Shown: positions 16,944 through 25,482, counted from the first letter of the stretch. The stretch: 64,000 nt of DNA from CAVSRC01 sp963750065 (GCA_963750065.1 CAVVPK010000037.1:62001-126000); one strand, 5' to 3'. Numbers and translations are program-made. The notes: a model not told the origin generated them from the letters alone.

Positions 16944-18374
16944 TCACACGTTCACATAGGTCGAAGGACCGCGCACGTTCTCGTCGATGCTGAGCTTCTG
17001 GCTCAGCGAGGGCATGGCGCGCTCGGCGCAGTCGGTGCGCGGACAGGTGCGGCACGACACGCCGATCGGCGTCACCACCTGCGGGTCGGCGAGGTTGAGC
17101 CCGTCGGCATAGACCATCTCCGAGGCGCGGCGGATGTCGCAGCCGAGCCCCACGGCGCGCTGGCCGACACGCTGCGGCAGGCCGCCGACGGCGGTGAAGC
17201 CGGCGGCGCGGCCGGCGGTGCGCGCGACGCAGAAGAAGGTGCCGCCGTCGGGCATGCGCGAGACCTGAACGCGCAACATGCCGGGGGTGGAGAAGGCGTC
17301 GTAGACGTTCCAGCGCGGGCAAGCGGCACCGAAGCGGGCGATGTGGATGCCGGAGGCGGAGAAGCGCTTGGAGATGTTGCCGGCGATGTCGACGCGGATG
17401 AAATGGAAGGGAATGCCTTCCGCCCCCGGCCGGTGCAGCGTCGTCAGGCGCTGGCAGGCCTGCTCGAAGGACACGCCGAAGCAACTCTTGAGGATGTCGA
17501 TGTCGTAGCGGGTGGCGCGCGCGGCATCGAGGAACAGGTGATAGGGCATCAGCACCGCGGCGGCGAAATAGTTGGCCAGTGCCGTGCGCATCAGCGCCGC
17601 CGCCGGTTCGCTCGAGAAGCCGCCCTCGACCGCAATGCGGTCGAGCACGTCGTGGTAGCCGAGATAGGCGATCTGGTGGGCGATCTGAAAGATGCGGCTC
17701 GACGGGCTGAGCATCTCGGAGATCTCCAGGCGCCGCGCCAGCCGGTCAAAATGGCGGAAGCGGCCGGGCATGTCCTGGTCGGGGCGGACCTCGACGGTGA
17801 CCGTGTAGCGATTGCGGAGGAGCGCGATCAGGTCCTGATGCAAGGTGTGGATGGCCAGCTCGCTCTCGGCCCACAGCCGTTCGGCCGCCGCTTCCAGCTC
17901 GGGGAAGTAGTTCATCCGCCGCTGGATGAAGTCGGTCACCTCCTCGGAGGGGATGACGACCGGCGCCGGCCCGTCGGCGGTGTCCTCGCCGGCGCCGCCC
18001 GGTTCGTCGAGCGGGCGGTGGCGCCGCCAGGAATCGTAGATGTCGAGCACGGCGCGGCCGACGGCCGGCAGCGTCGCCACCAACTCCTGCACGTCGCTCG
18101 CCTTGACCTCGGCATGCTCGAAGACGGGATCGGAGAAGGCCTCCATCAGCTGCAGCGACAGGCTCTGGTCGGTGTCGGCGGTGAAGTCGTTGAGGTCGAT
18201 GTGGAATTTCTCGACCAGCTTGAGCAGCACGCGCACCGTCACCGGGCGCTGGTTGCTCTCCAGAAGCGCCAGATAGCTGGCCGAAAGGCCCAGATCGCGG
18301 GCCATCTGCGCCTGGGTCAGGCGCTTCTCCTGCCGTAGCCGGCGCAGCCGGCCGCCGATGCGCATCGCCGCCAT
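16944..18374 (-). CDS. XRE-type regulator with ImmA/IrrE-like domain (RamB/ScfR-like, glyoxylate shunt)
   Basis: A 476-residue transcription regulator. It has an N-terminal XRE HTH (RLRRLRQEKRLTQAQMARDL), a central helical part, an IrrE-like domain around residues 190-300 and a C-terminal Cys-rich DUF2083-like domain with GVSCRTCPRTDCAERA. This architecture is that of RamB and ScfR, which control acetate and propionate use and respond to CoA-thioester metabolites. It is divergent from isocitrate lyase, 147 bases apart, so aceA is its likely target. The HExxH protease motif of true IrrE proteins is not seen. Starts at 18374 or 18365 are possible. Confidence 0.88.
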   Translation of the reverse strand: MAAMRIGGRLRRLRQEKRLTQAQMARDLGLSASYLALLESNQRPVTVRVLLKLVEKFHIDLNDFTADTDQSLSLQLMEAFSDPVFEHAEVKASDVQELVATLPAVGRAVLDIYDSWRRHRPLDEPGGAGEDTADGPAPVVIPSEEVTDFIQRRMNYFPELEAAAERLWAESELAIHTLHQDLIALLRNRYTVTVEVRPDQDMPGRFRHFDRLARRLEISEMLSPSSRIFQIAHQIAYLGYHDVLDRIAVEGGFSSEPAAALMRTALANYFAAAVLMPYHLFLDAARATRYDIDILKSCFGVSFEQACQRLTTLHRPGAEGIPFHFIRVDIAGNISKRFSASGIHIARFGAACPRWNVYDAFSTPGMLRVQVSRMPDGGTFFCVARTAGRAAGFTAVGGLPQRVGQRAVGLGCDIRRASEMVYADGLNLADPQVVTPIGVSCRTCPRTDCAERAMPSLSQKLSIDENVRGPSTYVNV

Positions 18375-18383
18375 GGTCGTCCC

Positions 18384-18406
18384 TTACAGTGTTTACAACC
18401 TTACAA
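18384..18406. promoter_or_regulatory. Three TTACA repeats before the regulator gene
   Basis: TTACAG (18384), TTACAA (18393) and TTACAA (18401) are spaced 9 and 8 bases apart directly upstream of the RamB/ScfR-like start and 116-138 bases before aceA. Tandem sites like this are a plausible autoregulatory and aceA operator; no published consensus is claimed. The rest of the gap up to 18500 is AT-rich and should hold the aceA promoter. Confidence 0.4.
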
Positions 18407-18521
18407 ACTCAGCTTGTGGAGATGTTGACAATATTCAGGATTTCATCGCGATTTCAGATATTTATTGACCGCACCCCTTTGTCAACGGAAATAATGCGCT
18501 CGTGCAGAGGGAGGGAATTCC

Positions 18522-19808
18522 ATGACAAGCCTTACAAGCCGCTTCGCGGGCATCCGCCGCGACTACACTGAAGACGACGTTCACAGGCTGCAGGGCTCGG
18601 TCGTGGTCGAACATACGCTCGCACGCCGCGGCGCCGAGCGCCTGTGGCAGCTTCTCACTCAGCGCCCTTTCGTGCCCGCGCTCGGTGCGCTCACCGGCAA
18701 TCAGGCGCTACAGCAGGTCAAGGCCGGACTGGAGGCGATCTACCTCTCCGGCTGGCAGGTCGCGGCCGACGCCAACAATGCCGGCGAGATGTATCCCGAC
18801 CAGTCGCTTTATCCGGTCTCGTCGGTTCCGGATGTCGTGCGCCGCATCAACAACACCTTCATGCGTGCCGACCAGATCGCCAGGCTCGAGGGCGACACCG
18901 CCACCGACTGGTTCGCGCCTATCGTCGCCGATGCGGAAGCCGGCTTCGGCGGGCCGCTCAACGCCTTCGAACTGATGAAGGCGATGATCGAGGCGGGCGC
19001 GGCTGGCGTCCACTTCGAGGACCAACTCGCTTCCGAGAAGAAGTGCGGACATCTCGGCGGTAAGGTTCTGGTGCCGACCCAGTCCTTCATCCGCACGCTC
19101 AATGCGGCGCGCCTGGCGGCGGATGTCTGCGACGTGCCCACCGTGCTGATTGCGCGCACCGACGCCCATTCGGCGACGCTGATCACCAGCGATTTCGACG
19201 AGCGCGACATGCCGTGGCTTTCGGGAGAGCGCACGGCGGAGGGCTTCTTCCGCCTGAAGCAGGGCGGCGATCACTCGGTCGCGCACGCCATCGTGCGCAG
19301 CCTCAGCTACGCCCCTTATGCCGACGTGCTGTGGTGGGAGACCTCGGCGCCCGATCTCGGCGAGGCGCGCGAGTTCGCCACCGAGATCCACCGGCACTAT
19401 CCGGGCAAGCTCTTGGCCTACAACTGCTCGCCGTCGTTCAACTGGCGCGCCAAGCTCGACGACGGCGCCATCGCCGGCTTCCAGGAAGAGCTGGCGGCGA
19501 TGGGCTACCGCTTCCAGTTCGTGACGCTCGCCGGCTTTCATGCCCTCAATCTCGGCATGTTCGAGCTCGCCAGCGGCTACGCCAAGCGCGGCATGGCGGC
19601 CTATTCGGATCTGCAGCAGCGCGAGTTCGCTGCCGCCGAGCAGGGCTTCACCGCGGTGCGCCACCAGCACGAGGTCGGCACCAGCTATTTCGACGCGGTG
19701 GCGATGGCGGTCTCCGGCGGCATGTCGTCGACCGTGGCGATGGCCGGTTCGACCGAGGCCGAGCAGTTCGAGCAGGGCAGGCCGATGGAGAAGGCGGACG
19801 CGGCATAG
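18522..19808 (+). CDS. aceA: Isocitrate lyase
   Basis: Cleaves isocitrate to succinate and glyoxylate, the first step of the glyoxylate shunt, needed for growth on acetate or fatty acids. It has 428 residues, the usual bacterial length, and the catalytic signature EKKCGHLGG near residues 172-180 with the active-site Cys. The Mg-binding region (TDWFAPIVADAEAGFGG, ahead of it) and the C-terminal SGGMSSTVAMAGSTEAEQF are intact. ATG 18522 follows GAGGGAGGG. It is divergent from the RamB/ScfR-like regulator. Malate synthase is not adjacent. The DUF4170 gene follows 31 bases later on the same strand. Confidence 0.97.
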   Translation: MTSLTSRFAGIRRDYTEDDVHRLQGSVVVEHTLARRGAERLWQLLTQRPFVPALGALTGNQALQQVKAGLEAIYLSGWQVAADANNAGEMYPDQSLYPVSSVPDVVRRINNTFMRADQIARLEGDTATDWFAPIVADAEAGFGGPLNAFELMKAMIEAGAAGVHFEDQLASEKKCGHLGGKVLVPTQSFIRTLNAARLAADVCDVPTVLIARTDAHSATLITSDFDERDMPWLSGERTAEGFFRLKQGGDHSVAHAIVRSLSYAPYADVLWWETSAPDLGEAREFATEIHRHYPGKLLAYNCSPSFNWRAKLDDGAIAGFQEELAAMGYRFQFVTLAGFHALNLGMFELASGYAKRGMAAYSDLQQREFAAAEQGFTAVRHQHEVGTSYFDAVAMAVSGGMSSTVAMAGSTEAEQFEQGRPMEKADAA

Positions 19809-19839
19809 CCGACCGCTTCATGCAGATGGAGGCTCAGAC

Positions 19840-20037
19840 ATGATCGAAGAATACTGGGTCGTCGGCGGCAGCTATCGCGATACGAATTTCGCCGCCCTCA
19901 AGGATGGCACGAGCGAGGTCTACGGACCCTTCGTCACCTATGACGAGGCGCTTAGTTCATGGAATGCGCGCACCGAGCGCTCGCGCGCCGAAGCCACCAC
20001 GCGCTTCTCGGTCGTGGTCACTGCCGCGCGACGATAA
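19840..20037 (+). CDS. DUF4170 family small protein
   Basis: A 65-residue cytoplasmic protein, MIEEYWVVGGSYRDTNFA onward, matching DUF4170 in length and pattern (W, GG and a central YGPFVTYDEALSSW block). The family has no known function but in rhizobia tends to follow the isocitrate lyase gene, as here. It starts 31 bases after the aceA stop and is followed by a strong hairpin, so the two genes probably share a transcript. No cofactor-binding motif is visible. Confidence 0.8.
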   Translation: MIEEYWVVGGSYRDTNFAALKDGTSEVYGPFVTYDEALSSWNARTERSRAEATTRFSVVVTAARR

Positions 20038-20080
20038 CCCACCCCCGTCGGTGAAGCGTCCGCGGCGGTGACCCGCCCCC

Positions 20081-20110
20081 GGCAGGGCTCCTTGGGAGGG
20101 GAGCCCTGCC
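20081..20110. terminator. Bidirectional terminator between DUF4170 and dsbA-like genes
   Basis: GGCAGGGCTCC at 20081-20091 pairs with GGAGCCCTGCC at 20100-20110 across an 8-base loop. The 11-base perfect stem lies between the two convergent stops at 20037 and 20133. No long T run follows. Confidence 0.65.
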
Positions 20111-20132
20111 ACCCCTCTGATCGGGGGTGACG

Positions 20133-20867
20133 CTATCCGGCCGATGCCTTCAGTTGTGCGTCGATCGCCGCCTTCAGCTTCTCATAGGGCTGGGCGCCGA
20201 CCATCATATCCTTGCCGACGAGGAAGGACGGCGTGCCGCCGACGCCCATGGAATAGCCCTCATTGGCGTCGGCCTGCATGGCGTTGGTGTAGTCGCTCTG
20301 CTTGTCGGTCATCAGCTGCTTGACCTTGGCCGCGTCGATGCCGGGGATCGTGGCGGTCAGCGCCAGGATGTCGTCCTCGCTGCCCCAGCCGGCGTTCTCC
20401 TGGTCCTGGTGGTCGAACATGGCCTTGTGCCAGTCGCTGAACTTGTCGGGGGCCACAGCCCAAACGGCGCGCGCGGCGCGGCTGGCGATGTCGGAATCCG
20501 GCCCGAGGAAGGCGAAGTCCTTGAACACGATCTTCAGCTTGCCGGGGTCGACATAGTCCTTGATCAGCTGCGGGAAGACGGTCTCTTCCTCCTGCTTGCA
20601 GTATGGGCACTGGTAATCGAACCAGTAGGCCATGACGACCGGTGCATCGGCCTTGCCGATATAGGCGGCGCCGTCGGTCTTGACGTCGGCGATGTTGGCG
20701 GGCGGCGCCGGCGGCTGGCCGGATGGCGGGGCCGAATCGACCGGCGCCAGGGCGGCCTGCTGGAGCGACGCCTGGTGGGCGGTCCAGACGATCGAACCGG
20801 AGATCATTCCGCCGGCGATGATGATGGCGACGGGGATCAGGATGTCGCCGGGCGAGAGCTTGCGCAT
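20133..20867 (-). CDS. Membrane-anchored DsbA family thiol-disulfide oxidoreductase
   Basis: A 244-residue envelope oxidoreductase. One N-terminal membrane helix (about 9-30) is followed by a Pro/Ala linker and a thioredoxin fold with the active site C87-P-Y-C90 (FDYQCPYCKQ) and the cis-Pro loop GGTPSFLVG. The helical insert lies between. This layout fits the BdbD/DsbA-like group found next to copper or cytochrome assembly genes. It probably oxidises or isomerises disulfides in periplasmic proteins. It is 152 bases from the copper-responsive CsoR gene on the same strand, but whether it belongs to the copper regulon is not shown by the sequence. Confidence 0.9.
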   Translation of the reverse strand: MRKLSPGDILIPVAIIIAGGMISGSIVWTAHQASLQQAALAPVDSAPPSGQPPAPPANIADVKTDGAAYIGKADAPVVMAYWFDYQCPYCKQEEETVFPQLIKDYVDPGKLKIVFKDFAFLGPDSDIASRAARAVWAVAPDKFSDWHKAMFDHQDQENAGWGSEDDILALTATIPGIDAAKVKQLMTDKQSDYTNAMQADANEGYSMGVGGTPSFLVGKDMMVGAQPYEKLKAAIDAQLKASAG

Positions 20868-21018
20868 GGAACGAAGAATCCTTGTGGCCGTTGGACGATA
20901 CGACTGGCCGCTCCGATTCCGGCAGCTATGAGACCGGGAATCGGCCGGCGGGCGGACGTCGAAACCTAGACTCTTTCCCCGTCGAAGGGGATCAATTCCC
21001 CGTCAGCGTTGATGCAGA

Positions 21019-21294
21019 TCAGCGCTGGGCGCGGCTGAGCACATCCATGATCTCGGCGACCTTGCGGCGCTGGTCGTCCTTGTCGCCGCTGGCGATCGCC
21101 CCCTCGACGCAGTGCGCCACGTGGTCGCGCAGAATCTCCTCCTCGGCGCGGCGCAGCGCCGCGCGCACCGCCCCGATCTGGGTGACCACATCGATGCAGT
21201 AGCGGTCGTCGCGCACCATGCCGGCGATGCCGCGCACCTGTCCCTCGATGCGGCTCAGACGTTTGAGAACGGCAGTCCTTGTCGGTTCGTGCAT
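21019..21294 (-). CDS. csoR: CsoR family copper-sensing transcriptional repressor
   Basis: A 91-residue all-helical repressor. It carries the Cu(I) ligand set Cys33 (RYCIDVV), His58 and Cys62 (DHVAHC), matching the C-H-x3-C arrangement of CsoR rather than formaldehyde-sensing FrmR. The N-terminal KRLSRIEGQVRGIAGM is the family signature. It is divergent from the copper ATPase, with two CsoR-type GC-rich palindromes between them, so it should repress the pump until Cu(I) binds. The start is 11 bases from the first palindrome, so autorepression is likely too. Confidence 0.93.
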   Translation of the reverse strand: MHEPTRTAVLKRLSRIEGQVRGIAGMVRDDRYCIDVVTQIGAVRAALRRAEEEILRDHVAHCVEGAIASGDKDDQRRKVAEIMDVLSRAQR

Positions 21295-21304
21295 GCTTGA
21301 CTAG

Positions 21305-21321
21305 ATACCCTGTGGGGGTAT
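21305..21321. promoter_or_regulatory. CsoR operator 1
   Basis: ATACCCTGTGGGGGTAT is a 17-base near-perfect palindrome of the CsoR type (TACCC...GGGTA), sited 11 bases before the csoR start and 60 before the YHS gene start. Confidence 0.7.
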
Positions 21322-21339
21322 ACGGGTCAAGCGCGATCG

Positions 21340-21355
21340 ATACCCCTCGGGGGTT
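21340..21355. promoter_or_regulatory. CsoR operator 2
   Basis: ATACCCCTCGGGGGTT is a second CsoR-type palindrome, 35 bases after the first and 26 before the first YHS start. Two spaced sites suggest both divergent promoters are controlled. Confidence 0.68.
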
Positions 21356-21380
21356 CGCATAATCAGCGCAGAGGTGCGTC

Positions 21381-21617
21381 ATGCCGGACAGCCATCACCA
21401 CGATCACGATCATCACCATCATGGCCACGGCGCGGCTCCAGGCGGCACGGCCGAACTGGTCAAGGACCCGGTCTGCGGCATGGACGTCGACCCGGCGACC
21501 AGCGAGCACAAGGCCGAGTACCAGGGCGAGACCTATTACTTCTGCTGCCCGCATTGCCGGGCGAAGTTCGTCGCCGATCCGGAGAAGCTTCGTCGGCGGC
21601 GCGGCGAAGGCGCATGA
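21381..21617 (+). pseudogene. YHS-domain fragment: frameshifted N-terminus of the copper ATPase
   Basis: A 78-residue frame beginning with a His-rich stretch (HHHDHDHHHHGHG) and one full YHS metal-binding domain (DPVCGMDVDP to FCCPHC). It matches the two YHS repeats of the ATPase downstream almost base for base until GAGAAG at 21587. There an extra C (21588) shifts the frame, and a second extra G near 21667 shifts it again, leading into the ATPase frame. Read with both bases removed, it is a continuous first YHS repeat and linker of the ATPase. As written it stops at 21617. It could also be translated as a separate small YHS protein controlled by CsoR. Confidence 0.75.
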
Positions 21618-22033
21618 CCACGCGGATCACCATCACGGCCATGATCACGCCATGCACGGCCACGGCGGCTGCGCTTGCCGAAGGCATGGCCACGGACCCG
21701 GTGTGCGGCATGTCCGTCGATCCGGCGACCAGCGAGCACAAGGCCGACTACAAGGGCGAGACCTATTATTTCTGCTGCCCGCATTGCCGGGCGAAGTTCG
21801 TCGCCGATCCGGAGAAGTTCATCGGTGCAGAGGCCAAGGCGCATGACCATGGTCACGACCACGCCATGCATGGCCATGGCGCTGCGCCTGCCGAAGGCAT
21901 GGCCACGGATCCGGTGTGCGGCATGTCCGTCGATCCGGCGACCGCCGAGCACAAGGCCGACTACAAGGGCGAGACCTATTACTTCTGCTGCCCGCATTGC
22001 CAGGCGAAGTTCGTCGCCGATCCCGAACGCTTC
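21465..22033 (+). repeat. Three direct YHS-coding repeats
   Basis: Copies of about 126 bases at 21465-21591 (with one extra base), 21695-21820 and 21908-22033, separated by His-rich linkers of similar length. Copies 1 and 2 are nearly identical in DNA sequence, showing recent duplication or gene conversion. Each encodes a YHS domain with DPVCGM and YYFCCPHC. Such repeats can expand or contract by recombination. Confidence 0.85.
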
Positions 22034-24184
22034 CTGAACCCTGACGCCCATGTTGCCGAACCGGTGCCGGAGGGCACCGAATATACCTGCCCGATGCATC
22101 CGGAGATCCGCCAGATCGGCCCCGGCACCTGCCCGATCTGCGGCATGGGACTGGAGCCGACGGTGATGACCGCCGAGACCGGCCCCAATCCCGAACTCGT
22201 CGACATGACGCGCCGCTTCTGGATCGGCCTGGTGCTCACCGTGCCGGTGGTGGTGCTGGAAATGGGCGGCCATCTCGGCCTCGGCCATCTCATCGACCCG
22301 CGCCTGTCGGGCTGGATCCAGCTTCTTCTGGCGACGCCGGTGGTGCTGTGGGCGGGCTGGCCGTTCTTCGTGCGCGGCGCCCAGTCGGTGATGACGCGCA
22401 ACCTCAACATGTTCACGCTGATTGCCATCGGCACCGGCGTCGCCTGGGCCTACAGCATGGTCGCCCAGCTTGCGCCGGGCAGCTTTCCGGCGGCCTTCCG
22501 CGCCGCCGACGGTTCGGTGGCGGTCTATTTCGAGGCCGCGGCGGCGATCACCGTCCTGGTGCTGCTCGGCCAGGTGCTGGAACTCAGAGCCCGCGAGCAG
22601 ACCTCGGGCGCCATCAAGGCGCTGCTCGATCTGGCGCCGAAGACGGCGCGGCGGATTTCGGCCGACGGCAGCGAAGAGGAGATCACGCTCGACCTCATCG
22701 GGTTGGGCGACCGTCTGCGCGTGCGCCCGGGCGAGAAGGTGCCGGTCGATGGTTCGGTCGTTGAAGGCCAGTCGGCGCTCGACGAATCGATGGTCACCGG
22801 CGAATCCATGCCGGTCAACAAGCAGGCCGGCGACCGGCTCATCGGTGGCACCATCAACCGGTCCGGCGCGCTGGTGATGAGCGCCGAGAAGATCGGCCGT
22901 GACACGTTGCTTGCCCGCATCGTGCAGATGGTTGCCGATGCCCAGCGCAGCCGGGCGCCCATCCAGCGTCTGGCCGATCAGGTCTCCGGCTGGTTCGTGC
23001 CCACCGTCATCCTGGTGGCGCTGATAGCCTTTGCCGCCTGGTCGATCTTCGGGCCGGAGCCGCGCTTCGCCTTCGCTCTTGTTGCGGCGGTGAGCGTGCT
23101 CATCATCGCCTGCCCGTGCGCGCTGGGCCTGGCGACGCCGATGTCAATCATGGTCGGGGTCGGGCGCGGTGCGCGCGGCGGCGTGCTCATCAAGCATGCC
23201 TCGGCGCTGGAGCGCATGGAGAAGGTCGATACGCTGGTGGTCGACAAGACCGGCACGCTGACCGAAGGCAGGCCGTCGGTGACGGCGGTGGTGCCGGCTG
23301 ACGGCTTTGACGAGGCGACTGTTCTGAAGTTCGCCGCCAGCGTCGAGAAGGCGAGCGAGCATCCGCTGGCCGAGGCGATCGTTGCGGCGGCGGCGGCGCG
23401 TGGCGTCGAGACCGCCAAGGTCATGGGCTTCGATGCGCCGGCCGGCAAGGGCGCCTTCGGCGTGGTCGAGCGCAAGCGCGTCCACGTCGGCAATGCTGCC
23501 TTCCTCGCCGAGATGAAGATCGCCACCGATGCCTTGGCGGGCGAAGCCGAGCGGCTCAGCGCCGAGGGTGCCACCGCCGTCTTTGTGGCCATCGACGGCA
23601 AGCCGGCGGCGGTCATCGGCATCGCCGATGCGATCAAGCCGACGACGCCGGCGGCCATCGCCGGCCTGCATGCCGAAGGCATCCGCATCGTCATGCTGAC
23701 CGGCGACAACCGCACCACGGCCGAGGCCGTCGCCAGAAAACTCGGCATCGACGAGGTCGAGGCGGAGGTGCTGCCCGAGCGCAAGAGCGCCGTTGTCCAG
23801 CGCCTGCGCGCCGAAGGCCGCGTGGTGGCGATGGCCGGCGACGGGGTCAACGATGCGCCGGCGCTGGCCGCCGCCGATATCGGCATTGCCATGGGGTCCG
23901 GCACCGACGTCGCCATCGAGAGCGCCGGGGTGACGCTCCTCAAGGGCGATCTCATGGGTATCCTCAAGGCGCGGCGCCTCAGCCAGGCGGTGATGCGCAA
24001 CATCCGCCAGAACCTGCTCTTCGCCTTCATCTACAATTCGGCCGGCGTGCCGATCGCCGCCGGCATCCTCTATCCCGCCTTCGGCCTCCTGCTGTCGCCG
24101 GTCATCGGTGCGGCGGCGATGGCGCTGTCCTCGGTCAGCGTCATCTCCAATGCGCTCAGGCTCGGCCGGGTCAAGATCGAGTAG
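21686..24184 (+). CDS. Copper-type P1B ATPase with two YHS domains and a heavy-metal-binding domain
   Basis: Exports Cu(I) across the inner membrane. From the ATG at 21686 it has 832 residues: YHS domains at about 3-45 and 74-116, a His-rich linker between them, an HMBD region (YTCPMHPEI, then CPICGMGLEP), then the P1B core. Core motifs are TGES, the metal-channel CPC (IIACPCALGLATP), DKTGTLT, SEHPLAEA (HP), GDGVNDAP and C-terminal YN and MALSS, the last two typical of Cu(I) pumps. The frame is open further upstream but in a non-protein-like translation, so an additional YHS repeat is cut off by frameshifts. It is divergent from csoR with CsoR operators between them. Confidence 0.92.
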   Translation: MATDPVCGMSVDPATSEHKADYKGETYYFCCPHCRAKFVADPEKFIGAEAKAHDHGHDHAMHGHGAAPAEGMATDPVCGMSVDPATAEHKADYKGETYYFCCPHCQAKFVADPERFLNPDAHVAEPVPEGTEYTCPMHPEIRQIGPGTCPICGMGLEPTVMTAETGPNPELVDMTRRFWIGLVLTVPVVVLEMGGHLGLGHLIDPRLSGWIQLLLATPVVLWAGWPFFVRGAQSVMTRNLNMFTLIAIGTGVAWAYSMVAQLAPGSFPAAFRAADGSVAVYFEAAAAITVLVLLGQVLELRAREQTSGAIKALLDLAPKTARRISADGSEEEITLDLIGLGDRLRVRPGEKVPVDGSVVEGQSALDESMVTGESMPVNKQAGDRLIGGTINRSGALVMSAEKIGRDTLLARIVQMVADAQRSRAPIQRLADQVSGWFVPTVILVALIAFAAWSIFGPEPRFAFALVAAVSVLIIACPCALGLATPMSIMVGVGRGARGGVLIKHASALERMEKVDTLVVDKTGTLTEGRPSVTAVVPADGFDEATVLKFAASVEKASEHPLAEAIVAAAAARGVETAKVMGFDAPAGKGAFGVVERKRVHVGNAAFLAEMKIATDALAGEAERLSAEGATAVFVAIDGKPAAVIGIADAIKPTTPAAIAGLHAEGIRIVMLTGDNRTTAEAVARKLGIDEVEAEVLPERKSAVVQRLRAEGRVVAMAGDGVNDAPALAAADIGIAMGSGTDVAIESAGVTLLKGDLMGILKARRLSQAVMRNIRQNLLFAFIYNSAGVPIAAGILYPAFGLLLSPVIGAAAMALSSVSVISNALRLGRVKIE

Positions 24185-24211
24185 CCGCTACACGAACGAA
24201 GCAGCGATATT

Positions 24212-24243
24212 CGTCTCTCTCCCCCGCAAGGGGGAGAGAGACG
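24212..24243. terminator. Strong terminator hairpin after the copper ATPase
   Basis: CGTCTCTCTCCCCC (24212-24225) pairs perfectly with GGGGGAGAGAGACG (24230-24243) over the GNRA-type loop GCAA, a 14-base stem. It lies between the convergent ends of the ATPase and the UspA gene. Its core resembles the CTCCCCC/GGGGGAG palindromes near 42410 and 42520. Confidence 0.75.
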
Positions 24244-24273
24244 CCTAAACTCGGGCCGTGCGGCGTGACGCGC

Positions 24274-24729
24274 CTAGCGCACGATCACGCAACTGCACGG
24301 GGCGGCGTGGGCGACCTTGTGCGACACGCTGCCGAGCAACAGGCTCTCCAGATCGCCCAGCCCGCGGCTGCCCATGACGATGGCGTCGACCTTGCGTCCA
24401 CGGGCCATGTCGATGATCTCGGAGGCGGGGTCGCCCTCGGCAACATGAGCCTCGGCGTCGGCGATTCCCCGGTTGCGCGCGGCAGCCCGGGCGTCGTCGA
24501 CAATGTACTCGGCGGCCGCGCGTAGCAGCAGCGCCTCGCTGGCGCGGACGTGCTCGATCTCCGAGAACTGTTCCAGTCCGGGCGGTATCCGCTCGCTACC
24601 GTGGCGCCGCTGCACGTGCAGGATCAGCAGTTGCGCCCGCCTCTCGGCGGCGAGTTCGCAGGCGAATTCGAGCGCCTTGCGGGCGCTGTCCGATCCGTCG
24701 GTCGGGTGCAGGATCGTTTTGATATCCAT
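24274..24729 (-). CDS. Universal stress protein, UspA family
   Basis: A 151-residue single-domain Usp. It starts MDIKTILHPTDGSDSARKAL, and the C-terminal ATP-binding motif G-x2-G-x9-GS-x3 is present as GSRGLGDLESLLLGSVSHKV, so it is probably an ATP-binding Usp. The family supports survival under stress, but a specific role cannot be told. It is convergent with the copper ATPase and divergent from the ribosome hibernation gene, 159 bases away. Confidence 0.9.
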   Translation of the reverse strand: MDIKTILHPTDGSDSARKALEFACELAAERRAQLLILHVQRRHGSERIPPGLEQFSEIEHVRASEALLLRAAAEYIVDDARAAARNRGIADAEAHVAEGDPASEIIDMARGRKVDAIVMGSRGLGDLESLLLGSVSHKVAHAAPCSCVIVR

Positions 24730-24888
24730 TGTCCACCCTCGAATGCGTCACCATGTTGATAAGAGCCACGAGGGCTCCGGAGTGCACCGCTCGGCGGAGC
24801 CTCAACAGGAGGGAAACAAGACGCCCGGGCGGGCCTTCCATGAACAAATATGGTGATCCCCGGCGCGTTCTGCCGGGAAAAACAATGG

Positions 24889-25464
24889 ATGAGCAGGATG
24901 GAAACCCCGGCAAAGATCGATTTTCAGGGCGCAACCTTGAACCCACACGTCCAGCAGTCGGTACACCAGCACATTGCCGCGCTTGAGAAGCGGTTCGGAC
25001 GCATCACCGCCTGCCGCATTGCCGTCGCCGCTCCGTCGGCGCATCATCGCAATGGCGGCCAGTACGAAGTGGCCGTTCACTTGGCGCTGCCCGACGGCCG
25101 CGAGGTCAATATCGACCGCACGGCCGAAATGGATGAGCGTTTTGCCGATCCGGCCTTCGCCGTCAACGATGCCTTCAAGCGGGCGCGCCGCCGTCTGCAG
25201 GACCAGGTCCGGCGCATGCGCCGCCAGGTCAAGGCGCACGAGGCACCGCCGCTGGCCACCGTTGCCAGTGTCGATCGTGACGGCGGCTTTGGCTTCCTCG
25301 CGACGGCCGACGGCCGCGAGATCTATTTCCATCGCAACAGCGTGCTCGACGACGGCTTCGAGAAGCTAGACGCCGGGGTGCGCGTCGCCTTTGCCGAGGA
25401 GCAGGGCGAGAAGGGGCCGCAGGCCAGCACCGTCAGGATTGCCGGCAAGCACGGCCTGCGCTGA
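24889..25464 (+). CDS. HPF/RaiA-like ribosome-associated domain fused to a cold-shock domain
   Basis: A 191-residue two-domain protein. Residues about 5-105 resemble the S30AE/HPF fold (IDFQGATLNPHVQQSVHQHI and a basic helix RARRRLQDQVRRMRRQVK), which binds the small ribosomal subunit and slows translation. Residues about 120-185 are a cold-shock domain (GGFGFLATADGREIYFHRNS, containing an RNP-like GFGF and YFH). Together they suggest an RNA- and ribosome-binding stress factor. Start 24889 has GGGA 10 bases upstream, and 24898 is an alternative. It lies opposite UspA and 18 bases before the DUF3775 gene, consistent with a stress cluster near the oxygen-sensing genes. Confidence 0.85.
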   Translation: MSRMETPAKIDFQGATLNPHVQQSVHQHIAALEKRFGRITACRIAVAAPSAHHRNGGQYEVAVHLALPDGREVNIDRTAEMDERFADPAFAVNDAFKRARRRLQDQVRRMRRQVKAHEAPPLATVASVDRDGGFGFLATADGREIYFHRNSVLDDGFEKLDAGVRVAFAEEQGEKGPQASTVRIAGKHGLR

Positions 25465-25482
25465 ACACGTGAGGGCGGGCCG

